Shown here in pieces: positions 1 through 5,436 of a stretch of DNA of 5,436 nucleotides. The notes below the pieces were generated by a model that was given only the letters and a program-made list of their open reading frames with translations, was not told where the DNA came from and searched no databases. A program made the translations under genes and the position numbers. This DNA is from an uncultured Ruminococcus sp. (GTDB lineage Bacteria > Bacillota > Clostridia > Oscillospirales > Ruminococcaceae), in NCBI GenBank assembly GCA_947175005.1, contig CAMWLD010000169.1, positions 1 through 5,436 on the forward strand. Direction: 5' to 3'. The stretch's first letter is position 1. The number at the start of each line of letters is the position of its first letter.

Positions 1-1361
1 GGGAACAGGAATATGATATACTGCAAGACGGTGGGCAAATTTATGACAATAGAGACAACGAAACATGGACTTACGCTGCTGTTGACGGAATCCAAATAAC
101 ATCAGAAGATGAGTATCTGAAAAGTATCAAGATTTATTTATCCGCAGGGCTGCCTGTGATAATAGACGTAGGTGGACATTTTGTAGTTGTAGTGGGAGTT
201 GAATCAGATATTAAATTGGAAAAGGCAGAATTTAAGGATTTGGTCATATATGATCCGGGGCGATCAGATGTAAACCAAATTGTGACATTGGGTAAGTCTG
301 AAAAAAAATATAAGCGTGGTTCTTTCAGACTTCTGACACCTTATCCCGTTGTTAAAAGCGCGGCACCTGATGATGATGGGTACTACCCGGATATTTACGG
401 CACCGATATACTTGATAGTGAGTGGTCGTTCGTCAAAGATGAAAAAGGCAAAAAAACGCATGATCCCTATTACTTAGCTCCTGTGAGAAAAACCAACAAC
501 GGAAAAATTATTCCCGCAAAGCAGGGGAGACCGCTCAAAGAGGCAATTAAGGCTGTCAACTATTACTATTCCGATATGCCCGAGGATGAAAAGGAAGAAA
601 TAATCAAGGGACTGAAGAAGGTGTTTACGGGAGAGGATGAAGACGCTGTTTACAAAGACCTGGTTATTACCGAAAACGGCGAATATGAGCCGGATGAGGA
701 TGTGACGGCTTTTAAGAAAGTTACGGTTGATGTGAAAGCGAATGTGAAGTCAAAGAGCATTACCGCAAACGGCGTATACAAGGCTGTGAATGACAATGCA
801 GAGGGATTTGATGTGGTCAATGTAAATGTGCCCGATAATGGCGACGATATGGAAAGATATAATTTGTTATGGCTTAAGGCGAACGGTGATGGTGAAACTG
901 TGGAAACCGATATTCCGAAGCCGGGAGACTCAGAAGATCCCGAAAACCCGGATAACCCCGGCGGAGGCGGCAATTATGTATTTGAAAATGCCGTTGATGT
1001 GGGAAGTCAGGAGGACTTGGACAAATATACTCCCATGTTCAAAAAGGTGAAAACTATAAATATTGTGGAGACCGGCGGCGGACTTGCGCTGCACCTTGAA
1101 AGGATATACAACGGAAACCGGATTGATGTTAAGCTTACGGTGACAAATCTGAAAAACGGTAAGTCGACAAGCGGCGACAGCTGCTTCCGCACTCCCTTGG
1201 ATATAAGACATAACGGGTGCGAATATTTGGGAATAGCAATACATAACGGTATGGTAAGCGCTTATTACAAATCGGACTTTGCCTTTAGTGTGGATACATG
1301 GCTTAGTGAAATTGATTTTCATGCGCCCGCTAACTGGAACAGGCATTTTATACTGGTTTAA
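1..1361 (+). CDS. Phage tail/structural-like protein with C39-like peptidase half-domain (5' end missing)
   Basis: The reading frame is open from the left edge (first full codon at position 3) to TAA at 1359-1361, giving 452 visible residues. The GTG at 156 is an internal valine, because the fold continues upstream of it. Residues about 45-90 read AGLPVIIDVGGHFVVVVG and then IYDPG. This matches the second half of papain-like C39 peptidases, where the His (H59) and an Asp/Asn (D84) complete the active site; the catalytic Cys would lie outside the window. Residues about 220-277 carry two copies of an I-T-x-N-G-x-Y ... V-x-V-x-V repeat, familiar from Firmicute phage tail and minor structural proteins. 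A Pro/Asp/Gly linker (about 308-323) leads to a beta-rich C-terminal domain (about 326-452) that I do not recognise. The position just before a holin and an amidase supports a virion protein, perhaps a tail-tip or host-contact protein. The peptidase activity is inferred from half a domain and could be lost. Confidence 0.7.
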   Translation, partial: EQEYDILQDGGQIYDNRDNETWTYAAVDGIQITSEDEYLKSIKIYLSAGLPVIIDVGGHFVVVVGVESDIKLEKAEFKDLVIYDPGRSDVNQIVTLGKSEKKYKRGSFRLLTPYPVVKSAAPDDDGYYPDIYGTDILDSEWSFVKDEKGKKTHDPYYLAPVRKTNNGKIIPAKQGRPLKEAIKAVNYYYSDMPEDEKEEIIKGLKKVFTGEDEDAVYKDLVITENGEYEPDEDVTAFKKVTVDVKANVKSKSITANGVYKAVNDNAEGFDVVNVNVPDNGDDMERYNLLWLKANGDGETVETDIPKPGDSEDPENPDNPGGGGNYVFENAVDVGSQEDLDKYTPMFKKVKTINIVETGGGLALHLERIYNGNRIDVKLTVTNLKNGKSTSGDSCFRTPLDIRHNGCEYLGIAIHNGMVSAYYKSDFAFSVDTWLSEIDFHAPANWNRHFILV

Positions 1362-1382
1362 GAAAAAATATACGAAAGGTCT

Positions 1383-1530
1383 ATGATCGGCAGGCAGGTA
1401 TGCTGTCGCTTTGACGGCGAGGGGGACGTGCGGTGTTGTTTTATATAATACCGGTGTTCATAAGGGATATACCGCGGTGCGCTTGGTATATGACGGGGAT
1501 TTTGAGGTTAGGGGATACTGCTGCCGATAA
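1383..1530 (+). pseudogene. Possible small Cys-rich gene split by a frameshift
   Basis: ATG 1383 opens a 21-codon frame (MIGRQVCCRFDGEGDVRCCF..., stop TAA 1446-1448) with a weak GAAAGG just upstream. The +1 frame is open from 1387 to TAA 1528-1530 and ends ...VRLVYDGDFEVRGYCCR. The two frames carry a similar motif, [FY]-D-G-[ED]-x-[DE]-V-R followed by a Cys pair. This suggests one roughly 48-residue Cys-rich protein whose two halves are now in different frames, with the junction near 1437-1448. It lies between the tail-like gene and the holin, where phages often carry tiny genes. I recognise no family. The whole segment could instead be non-coding spacer, so confidence is low. Confidence 0.25.
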
Positions 1531-1544
1531 AAAAATAAGATAGC

Positions 1545-1551
1545 AAGGGGG
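1545..1551 (+). promoter_or_regulatory. Ribosome binding site of the holin gene
   Basis: The sequence AAGGGGG lies 7 bases before ATG 1559. It fixes the holin start, and no other in-frame start nearby is as well placed. Confidence 0.7.
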
Positions 1552-1558
1552 AACTTAT

Positions 1559-1981
1559 ATGGATAAGATAACGGGAGTTGCAAAGATAGTTTTCGGCGGG
1601 ATAATTACGGCTGTGTCGGGATTTTTAGGCGGCATGGACGGGATAATGTATGCGCTGCTGGCGTTCATTTCGATAGATTATGTGACGGGTGTTATGGCGG
1701 CGGCTAAGAAAAGAGAGTTATCCTCGGAAGTGGGCTTCTGGGGGATAGTTAAAAAGGTTTGCATAATTGTGCTGGTGGGTGTTGCTCATTTTATTGATGT
1801 GTACGTTATGCGGTCGGGCGATATTTTCAGGGCGGCGGTGGCTTTGTATTATATAGGGAACGAGGGTCTTTCTCTGCTGGAAAATATCGAAAGTATAGGC
1901 GTTAAGCTGCCGGGAAAACTGGTGGACGCGATGAGGCAGATAAGAGATGAAAATGAAAGCGGCAGCAAACAGCGGCAGTGA
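1559..1981 (+). CDS. Phage holin (toxin secretion/phage lysis holin, holin_4_1 type)
   Basis: The 140-residue protein has four hydrophobic stretches at about 8-24, 28-48, 66-84 and 88-108, and a short charged C-terminal tail (DENESGSKQRQ). Family hallmarks are visible: IDYVTGVMAA at about 39-48, the GFWGIVKK segment at 59-66, and YYIGNEGLSLLENIESIGV at about 97-115. These match the phage lysis holin family widespread in Clostridia, some members of which also help toxin export. The protein would sit in the cytoplasmic membrane and trigger access of the endolysin to the cell wall. It is full length. The amidase gene begins 19 bases after its stop codon, so the two are almost certainly co-transcribed as a lysis cassette. 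Confidence 0.92.
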   Translation: MDKITGVAKIVFGGIITAVSGFLGGMDGIMYALLAFISIDYVTGVMAAAKKRELSSEVGFWGIVKKVCIIVLVGVAHFIDVYVMRSGDIFRAAVALYYIGNEGLSLLENIESIGVKLPGKLVDAMRQIRDENESGSKQRQ

Positions 1982-1982
1982 T

Positions 1983-1993
1983 AAAAAGGAGGA
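1983..1993 (+). promoter_or_regulatory. Ribosome binding site of the amidase gene
   Basis: A strong AAAAGGAGG-type site directly follows the holin stop codon and lies about 8 bases before ATG 2001, supporting that start. Confidence 0.75.
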
Positions 1994-2000
1994 AGATTAA

Positions 2001-2630
2001 ATGAAAATTACAGAGAATTTTTTAACGGTAAACAAGTTCAGCAGGCCGGGGATAAAGCTTGAAAAGGTCACGAAAATCGCGGTGCATTATGTGGGAAATC
2101 CCGGGTCAAGCGCTATGGCGAACAGAAATTATTTTGAGAATCAGAAGAACGGCGGGAAGTATGTTTCGGCGCATTTTGTGATCGGGCTGGAGGGTGAGAT
2201 CATTCAGTGCATTCCGACGGACGAATGGAGCTACTGCACAAATCAGGCGAATGGGTACAGTATTTCGATAGAATGCTGTCACCCCGACAGTACGGGGAAA
2301 TTCAATGAGAAAACCGAGGAGAGTCTGGCGGAGTTATGCGCTTATTTGCTGAAAAAATTCGGGCTGTCGTCGGAGGATATTATAAGGCATTATGATGTGA
2401 CGGGAAAGCAGTGTCCGCTGTGGTGGTCGCCTACGAAATATCAGAGCGCAGAGGTTGCAAACGGGCGGTTCAAGGCGTTTAAGGAGAGAGTTAAAAAGCT
2501 GATGGAGGGCGGTTCGGATAATGTCCGTTATTATGTTCAGGTAGGGGCGTTTTCAAGCAGGGAGAATGCGGAAAAATATCTTGAAAAGGTCAGAAAGGAT
2601 TATCCGGGGGCGTTTATTAAGACCTGCTGA
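2001..2630 (+). CDS. N-acetylmuramoyl-L-alanine amidase (phage endolysin, Amidase_2 fold) with partial SPOR domain
   Basis: The 209-residue protein begins with an Amidase_2/PGRP-type catalytic domain (about 20-145). The expected zinc ligands are H29 (in AVHYVGN), H130 (RHYDVTGK) and C138 (GKQCP). K136 matches the catalytic Lys of T7 lysozyme, and the core SAHFVIGLEGEIIQCIP and ISIECCHP segments are present. The enzyme cuts the bond between muramic acid and L-alanine in peptidoglycan. There is no signal peptide, as expected for a holin-dependent endolysin. A short linker (about 165-175) leads to RYYVQVGAFSSRENAEKYL, the first half of a SPOR wall-binding repeat. The protein then stops at residue 209, about half the usual 70-residue SPOR length. 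This may be a natural single-repeat form or a truncated end. The gene follows the holin by 19 bases and is the last gene before a strong terminator. Confidence 0.93.
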   Translation: MKITENFLTVNKFSRPGIKLEKVTKIAVHYVGNPGSSAMANRNYFENQKNGGKYVSAHFVIGLEGEIIQCIPTDEWSYCTNQANGYSISIECCHPDSTGKFNEKTEESLAELCAYLLKKFGLSSEDIIRHYDVTGKQCPLWWSPTKYQSAEVANGRFKAFKERVKKLMEGGSDNVRYYVQVGAFSSRENAEKYLEKVRKDYPGAFIKTC

Positions 2631-2676
2631 CGGTGCGGAGGCGCGGCGGCGCAGCAAGATATTACGGCAAAGGTTT

Positions 2677-2712
2677 ACGGCGGTTCGTCAATGGGCGGAC
2701 TGCCGTTTTTTT
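2677..2712 (+). terminator. Rho-independent terminator of the phage lysis operon
   Basis: A 13-bp stem pairs 2677-2689 with 2694-2706, including three G-T wobbles, around the loop AATG (2690-2693). Seven T residues follow at 2706-2712. It starts 46 bases after the amidase stop codon and closes the phage-like transcription unit. Confidence 0.85.
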
Positions 2713-2760
2713 GCCCGATGTGCAGAATTAAAATGGAAAATTCAGGATAAATTGTGAAAA

Positions 2761-2805
2761 TTTTCCGTATACATTTTACATACACTTTTACATAGCTTTT
2801 CAAGG
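2761..2805 (+). promoter_or_regulatory. T-rich direct repeats upstream of the htrA-type gene (candidate regulator binding boxes)
   Basis: The nonamer TTTTACATA occurs exactly twice, at 2774-2782 and 2786-2794. It is flanked by looser copies, TTTTCCGTA at 2761-2769 and TTTTCAAGG at 2797-2805. Starts are 13, 12 and 11 bases apart, close to one helical turn. This is the pattern expected for a tandemly binding response regulator of the OmpR type. From memory, Bacillus subtilis htrA genes carry TTTTCATA octamers linked to CssRS control, and these boxes look similar. The regulator itself is not in the window, so the role is inferred. Confidence 0.5.
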
Positions 2806-2806
2806 C

Positions 2807-2825
2807 AATATCACGAAAATATCAC
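2807..2825 (+). repeat. Direct repeat AATATCAC x2 next to the htrA promoter
   Basis: AATATCAC occurs at 2807-2814 and again at 2818-2825, with starts 11 bases apart. The second copy covers the position where a -35 element would lie, so a bound protein there could activate or block the promoter. The function is unproven. Confidence 0.4.
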
Positions 2826-2837
2826 ATTAGGGGAGTA

Positions 2838-2846
2838 TGATATAAT
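2838..2846 (+). promoter_or_regulatory. Extended -10 promoter for the htrA-type protease gene
   Basis: A perfect TATAAT at 2841-2846 is preceded by TG at 2838-2839, giving the extended -10 form TGNTATAAT. No good -35 hexamer sits 17 bases upstream (AATATC at 2818-2823), which fits an activator-dependent promoter. The predicted leader to the ATG is about 100 bases and shows only a weak hairpin near 2862-2885. Confidence 0.65.
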
Positions 2847-2940
2847 CGTTGAAGAAAAAACGGGAACGGTGAAAGGTTTCCCCGACGGTCAACAGGAAAA
2901 ATTTAACGGGACAGAGAATGTTATTTCCCATTAAACTCTG

Positions 2941-2947
2941 AAAGGAG
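2941..2947 (+). promoter_or_regulatory. Ribosome binding site of the htrA-type gene
   Basis: AAAGGAG lies 9 bases before ATG 2957. A nearer ATG at 2950 leads to a stop after four codons, so 2957 is the start. Confidence 0.75.
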
Positions 2948-2956
2948 AAATGTATT

Positions 2957-4291
2957 ATGTATGAAAATAATTACAACTATATAGACGTGCCCGAGGAAAA
3001 GGAAAAAAAGAAGAGCGGCGCGGGAAAAACGGCGGCGCTGATATTATCGGTGGCGCTGGTGGGAGGCGCAAGCGGCTTCGGCGGGGCGTACTTACAAAGC
3101 AGGCTGGCGGGTCAGGAGATGACGGCGCAGGAGAGTATCAGTGTGCCTGCGGTAAATTCTAAGCCCGAGGGCAGCGTTAATCTGGGCGATCAGGGCGTTG
3201 GGACGGTCAGCAGTCTGCTGGCGGCGGACAGGAACGGTTCGCTTACAACAAAGCAGATAGTTGAAAAGGTCTCGCCGTCGGTGGTGAGCGTGCATTCGGA
3301 TTTTTCCGGGCAGACCGCTACGGGTACGGGGATAATACTAAGCGAGGCGGGTTACATTATCACTAACGCTCATGTGATCCAGACCGAGGGCAAGGAGCGT
3401 GTGACGGACGGCGGGCGGAATAATATCAATCCGTTCAGCGGCGGGTATGACGACATTTTTGAGTATTTCTTCGGAGGCGGAGTTTCCTACAAGTCGGTGC
3501 TGAAGAATGCGGACGAGGTCACGGTCATTCTTTCGGGCGATGAGGAAACGGAATACAAGGCTGAAATTATCGGCGCTGACCCTTACAGCGACATTGCGGT
3601 GCTAAAGATCGAGGGGACGGGCTTTGCTGCTGCCGAATTCGGCGATTCAAACGAGCTTACAATGGGCGACAAGGCTGTTGCCATAGGGTATCCTTTGGGG
3701 CTGGGGCTTTCCACCTCGGAGGGGATAATCTCGGGGCTTAACAGGTCGATAAGCGTTGAGCTTTCGGGCGGCGGCACTGCGGAAATGATACTTATTCAGA
3801 CGGACGCTGCCATTAACCCCGGCAACTCGGGAGGTCCGCTCATCAACGAATACGGGCAGGTCATAGGGATAACGTCCTCAAAGATCAGCACATACACGGT
3901 TGAGGGCATGGGCTTTGCGATACCTATTACGGACGCTATGCCTATAATAAGCGATATTATGAACAATAACAACACCACGCCCCAGATAGGCATTTCGGGT
4001 ACGGACATAAACAGCGCATATGCAAGATACTACAATCTGCCTGTGAACAAGGGCGTTATGGTCGGCTCGGTCATGGAGGGCGGCGCTGCGGACGCGGCAG
4101 GGATATGCGCAGGCGATATAATCGTTGCGGCTGACGGCAAGGAGATAACCTCTATGGATGAGTTGTCGGCTGCCAAGGCAAGGAAAAAGGTCGGCGACAA
4201 AATGGTGCTGACTCTTGCAAGGGCTGACGGCAATGTGGACGTGGAGATCATTCTGACGGCGGAGGAAAATGAAGAGGACGCTGCAAGCTAA
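2957..4291 (+). CDS. htrA: HtrA/DegP-like serine protease, membrane anchored, one PDZ domain
   Basis: The 444-residue protein has a short charged cytoplasmic N-terminus (EEKEKKK) and one transmembrane helix at about 24-46. A low-complexity linker to about 95 places the catalytic domain outside the membrane. The trypsin-like domain (about 97-330) has a full triad: H139 in ITNAHVI, D212 in SDIAVLKI and S291 in NPGNSGGPL. A PDZ domain follows (about 343-435), with GVMVGSVMEGGAADAAGICAGDIIVAADG as its core segment split around residues 366-394, then an acidic tail (EENEEDAAS). The layout and length match Gram-positive HtrA proteases, which degrade misfolded exported proteins during envelope stress. 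The His-to-Asp spacing is 73 residues, longer than usual, because of a Gly- and aromatic-rich insertion (about 150-183). It has its own promoter and upstream repeat boxes, suggesting stress control. Family assignment is secure; the exact substrate is unknown. Confidence 0.95.
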   Translation: MYENNYNYIDVPEEKEKKKSGAGKTAALILSVALVGGASGFGGAYLQSRLAGQEMTAQESISVPAVNSKPEGSVNLGDQGVGTVSSLLAADRNGSLTTKQIVEKVSPSVVSVHSDFSGQTATGTGIILSEAGYIITNAHVIQTEGKERVTDGGRNNINPFSGGYDDIFEYFFGGGVSYKSVLKNADEVTVILSGDEETEYKAEIIGADPYSDIAVLKIEGTGFAAAEFGDSNELTMGDKAVAIGYPLGLGLSTSEGIISGLNRSISVELSGGGTAEMILIQTDAAINPGNSGGPLINEYGQVIGITSSKISTYTVEGMGFAIPITDAMPIISDIMNNNNTTPQIGISGTDINSAYARYYNLPVNKGVMVGSVMEGGAADAAGICAGDIIVAADGKEITSMDELSAAKARKKVGDKMVLTLARADGNVDVEIILTAEENEEDAAS

Positions 4292-4356
4292 GGGTCGGTT
4301 TGCGGGGATACGTATACAGATATTTTATACTAACCGCTATAGCAAAATAACCATGA

Positions 4357-4397
4357 GCCGCCCCCTAAAATTTGCATATATGATTTTAGGGGGCGGC
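4357..4397. repeat. Perfect 15-bp inverted repeat without T tract
   Basis: GCCGCCCCCTAAAAT (4357-4371) is perfectly complementary to ATTTTAGGGGGCGGC (4383-4397) around an 11-base loop containing the palindrome CATATATG. Neither strand has a run of T after the stem, so it is not a standard terminator. It could protect the 3' end of the htrA mRNA, pause transcription, or be a copy of a dispersed palindromic repeat. Confidence 0.7.
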
Positions 4398-4428
4398 GAA
4401 TGGTATATGTTGCAGCAGCGGTTTGTAT

Positions 4429-4462
4429 AGAGGCAGGATCGCAGGATCCTGTCTCTTTTTTT
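4429..4462 (+). terminator. Rho-independent terminator downstream of the htrA-type gene
   Basis: A 12-bp stem pairs 4429-4440 with 4445-4456, with one G-T wobble, around the loop GCAG. It is followed by seven T residues (4456-4462) and a second T run a few bases later. It is placed 138 bases after the htrA stop and before the next promoter, so it separates the two transcription units. Confidence 0.88.
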
Positions 4463-4483
4463 GCTGTTTTTTTGTATCGGCTA

Positions 4484-4512
4484 TTGACGGGAGAGATTTT
4501 TCGTGGTATTAT
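4484..4512 (+). promoter_or_regulatory. Sigma-A type promoter for the GH13 gene
   Basis: TTGACG (4484-4489) and TATTAT (4507-4512) are separated by exactly 17 bases, close to the vegetative consensus. The expected start near 4519 leaves a leader of about 75 bases. No clear cre or other operator was recognised around it. Confidence 0.7.
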
Positions 4513-4581
4513 ATAATTAAAATTGATATACTTTTAGGGCAATTCAAAAAAACATTTAATTTAAGATCGCACAGGCGGTAT

Positions 4582-4587
4582 AGGAGG
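4582..4587 (+). promoter_or_regulatory. Ribosome binding site of the GH13 gene
   Basis: A consensus AGGAGG lies 7 bases before ATG 4595 and fixes that start. Confidence 0.8.
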
Positions 4588-4594
4588 ATTTAAT

Positions 4595-5436
4595 ATGCCA
4601 AACAGACCCAAGTGGCTGGAAAATGCCATATTTTACGAGATATATCCCCAGTCCTTTAAGGATACGAACGGCGACGGCATAGGAGACATAAGGGGTATAA
4701 TTCAAAAGCTTAGTTACATCGAACGATTAGGCTGCAATGCCATATGGATAAATCCCTGCTTTGTTTCTCCCTTTGGGGACGCGGGGTATGATGTGGAGGA
4801 TTATTACACGGTAGCTCCCCGATACGGCACAAATGAGGATATGGCGGAGCTTTTCAAGGAAGCTCACAAGAGGGGAATGCACGTTATTTTAGACCTTGTG
4901 CCCGGGCACACGGCGGTGACCCACAGGTGGTTCAGGGAATCCATGAAAGCAGAAAAGAATGAATTTTCCGACCGCTATGTTTGGACGGACAGCATTTGGG
5001 AAGAGCCCGGAATGTGCTGCATTAAGGGAATTTCCGACAGGGACGGCTGCTGCGGGGTGAACTTTTTCTCTCATCAGCCTGCACTCAACTACGGATTTTA
5101 CGAGAGAGACCCGGGGAAAAAATGGCAGCAGTCCCCCGACGACCCCGGGCCTGTGGCTACAAGAGAGGCTATGAAGGATGTTATGCGCTTCTGGCTTAAA
5201 GCGGGGTGCGACGGCTTTCGGGTGGATATGGCGGGTTCGCTGGTGAAGAACGACCCCGACGGAAAAGGGACGATAAAGCTTTGGCAGAATATCAGAGAAT
5301 TTCTGGACGGGGAATTTCCCGAGGCGGCGATAATTTCCGAATGGGGCGAGCCCGACAAGTCGCTTGAGGGGGGCTTCCATATGGATTTTCTGCTGCATTT
5401 CGGGCCGTCGAGATACAACGATCTTTTCCGCTGCCC
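4595..5436 (+). CDS. GH13 alpha-glucosidase/alpha-amylase family protein (3' end outside window)
   Basis: The frame runs from ATG 4595 to the right edge without a stop, giving 280 visible residues of a protein usually 500 or more long. It starts with the typical FYEIYPQSFKDTNGDGIGDI segment (about 13-32), whose DTNGDGIGD loop (about 23-31) resembles the calcium site of oligo-1,6-glucosidases and trehalose synthases. AIWINPCF follows at 49-56. Conserved region I is DLVPGH (100-105), region II GFRVDMAG holds the nucleophile D211, and region III IISEW holds the acid/base E249. Region IV lies beyond the window. No signal peptide is seen, so it probably works in the cytoplasm on imported alpha-glucans or small alpha-glucosides. 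Region I has Gly where most relatives have Asn (DxxxNH), and a Cys-rich stretch (C141, C142, C152, C153) lies in domain B. The exact substrate cannot be told; trehalose synthase-like or alpha-glucosidase activities are both possible. Confidence 0.9.
   Translation, partial: MPNRPKWLENAIFYEIYPQSFKDTNGDGIGDIRGIIQKLSYIERLGCNAIWINPCFVSPFGDAGYDVEDYYTVAPRYGTNEDMAELFKEAHKRGMHVILDLVPGHTAVTHRWFRESMKAEKNEFSDRYVWTDSIWEEPGMCCIKGISDRDGCCGVNFFSHQPALNYGFYERDPGKKWQQSPDDPGPVATREAMKDVMRFWLKAGCDGFRVDMAGSLVKNDPDGKGTIKLWQNIREFLDGEFPEAAIISEWGEPDKSLEGGFHMDFLLHFGPSRYNDLFRC

Noticed and set aside
156..1361. GTG 156 as the start of the tail-like protein.
   Set aside because: The same frame is open to the left edge, the GTG is a valine inside the strand before the catalytic His, and no ribosome binding site precedes it.
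2628..2754. Reading past the amidase TGA gives a zinc-ribbon-like peptide (RCGG ... LPFFCPMCR) resembling Cys-rich KTR proteins.
   Set aside because: The match comes mostly from translating the terminator stem and its T tract (2677-2712). There is no usable start codon and no upstream CxxC without reading through the stop.
2566..2757. A 63-codon + strand ORF overlapping the end of the amidase.
   Set aside because: It starts inside the amidase in another frame, is Arg-rich with no recognisable domain, and runs through the terminator; it is a shadow frame.
4512..4517. A perfect TATAAT as the -10 of the GH13 promoter.
   Set aside because: It would be 22 bases from TTGACG, too far; TATTAT at 4507-4512 gives the ideal 17-base spacer.
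4889..5418. Long minus-strand open frames opposite the GH13 gene.
   Set aside because: They are antisense to a clearly conserved glycosidase, have no family resemblance, and arise from the codon composition of the real gene.
1..5436. CRISPR array, tRNA, rRNA, insertion sequence or integrase.
   Set aside because: No regularly spaced long repeats, no cloverleaf-like segment, and no transposase or recombinase motifs were found in reading the window.

Overview
The window looks like the right-hand end of a prophage, or prophage remnant, next to ordinary chromosomal genes of a Gram-positive anaerobe. Three things suggest a Firmicute of the Clostridia, perhaps a Ruminococcus-like gut bacterium: strong AGGAGG-type ribosome binding sites, a holin and amidase of the kinds common in clostridial phages, and a membrane-anchored HtrA protease of Gram-positive layout. 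The genus is inference only. All genes lie on the + strand.

Positions 1 to about 2712 are phage-like. First comes the 3' part of a large protein. Its visible N-terminal end resembles the second half of a papain-like (C39-type) peptidase. This is followed by two ENG-Y repeats typical of phage tail or structural proteins, a Pro/Gly linker and an unrecognised C-terminal domain. A 197-base gap follows and holds a doubtful, possibly frameshifted small Cys-rich gene. Then come a four-helix phage holin and an N-acetylmuramoyl-L-alanine amidase ending in half of a SPOR domain. Holin plus amidase form a lysis cassette: the holin opens or depolarises the membrane and the amidase cleaves peptidoglycan. 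The cassette ends at a strong intrinsic terminator (2677-2712).

Positions 2713-2956 form a regulatory region with no convincing gene. It holds T-rich direct repeats at roughly one-helical-turn spacing, a second pair of repeats, and an extended -10 promoter. This promoter drives an htrA-type serine protease (2957-4291) with one transmembrane anchor, a complete His-Asp-Ser triad and a single PDZ domain. It is a quality-control protease of the outer membrane face.

Positions 4292-4594 are intergenic. They hold a perfect 15-bp inverted repeat without a T tract, a canonical terminator, and a good sigma-A promoter. That promoter serves a GH13 alpha-glucosidase/alpha-amylase family gene that runs off the right edge. 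The protease and glycosidase genes each have their own promoter and terminator signals, so they are probably separate transcription units with no functional link to the phage genes.

No tRNA, rRNA, CRISPR array, transposase or integrase was seen. I see no clear evidence of a wholly new system. The most unusual items are the peptidase/tail-repeat fusion, the two-frame small ORF, the repeated boxes upstream of htrA and the orphan inverted repeat.
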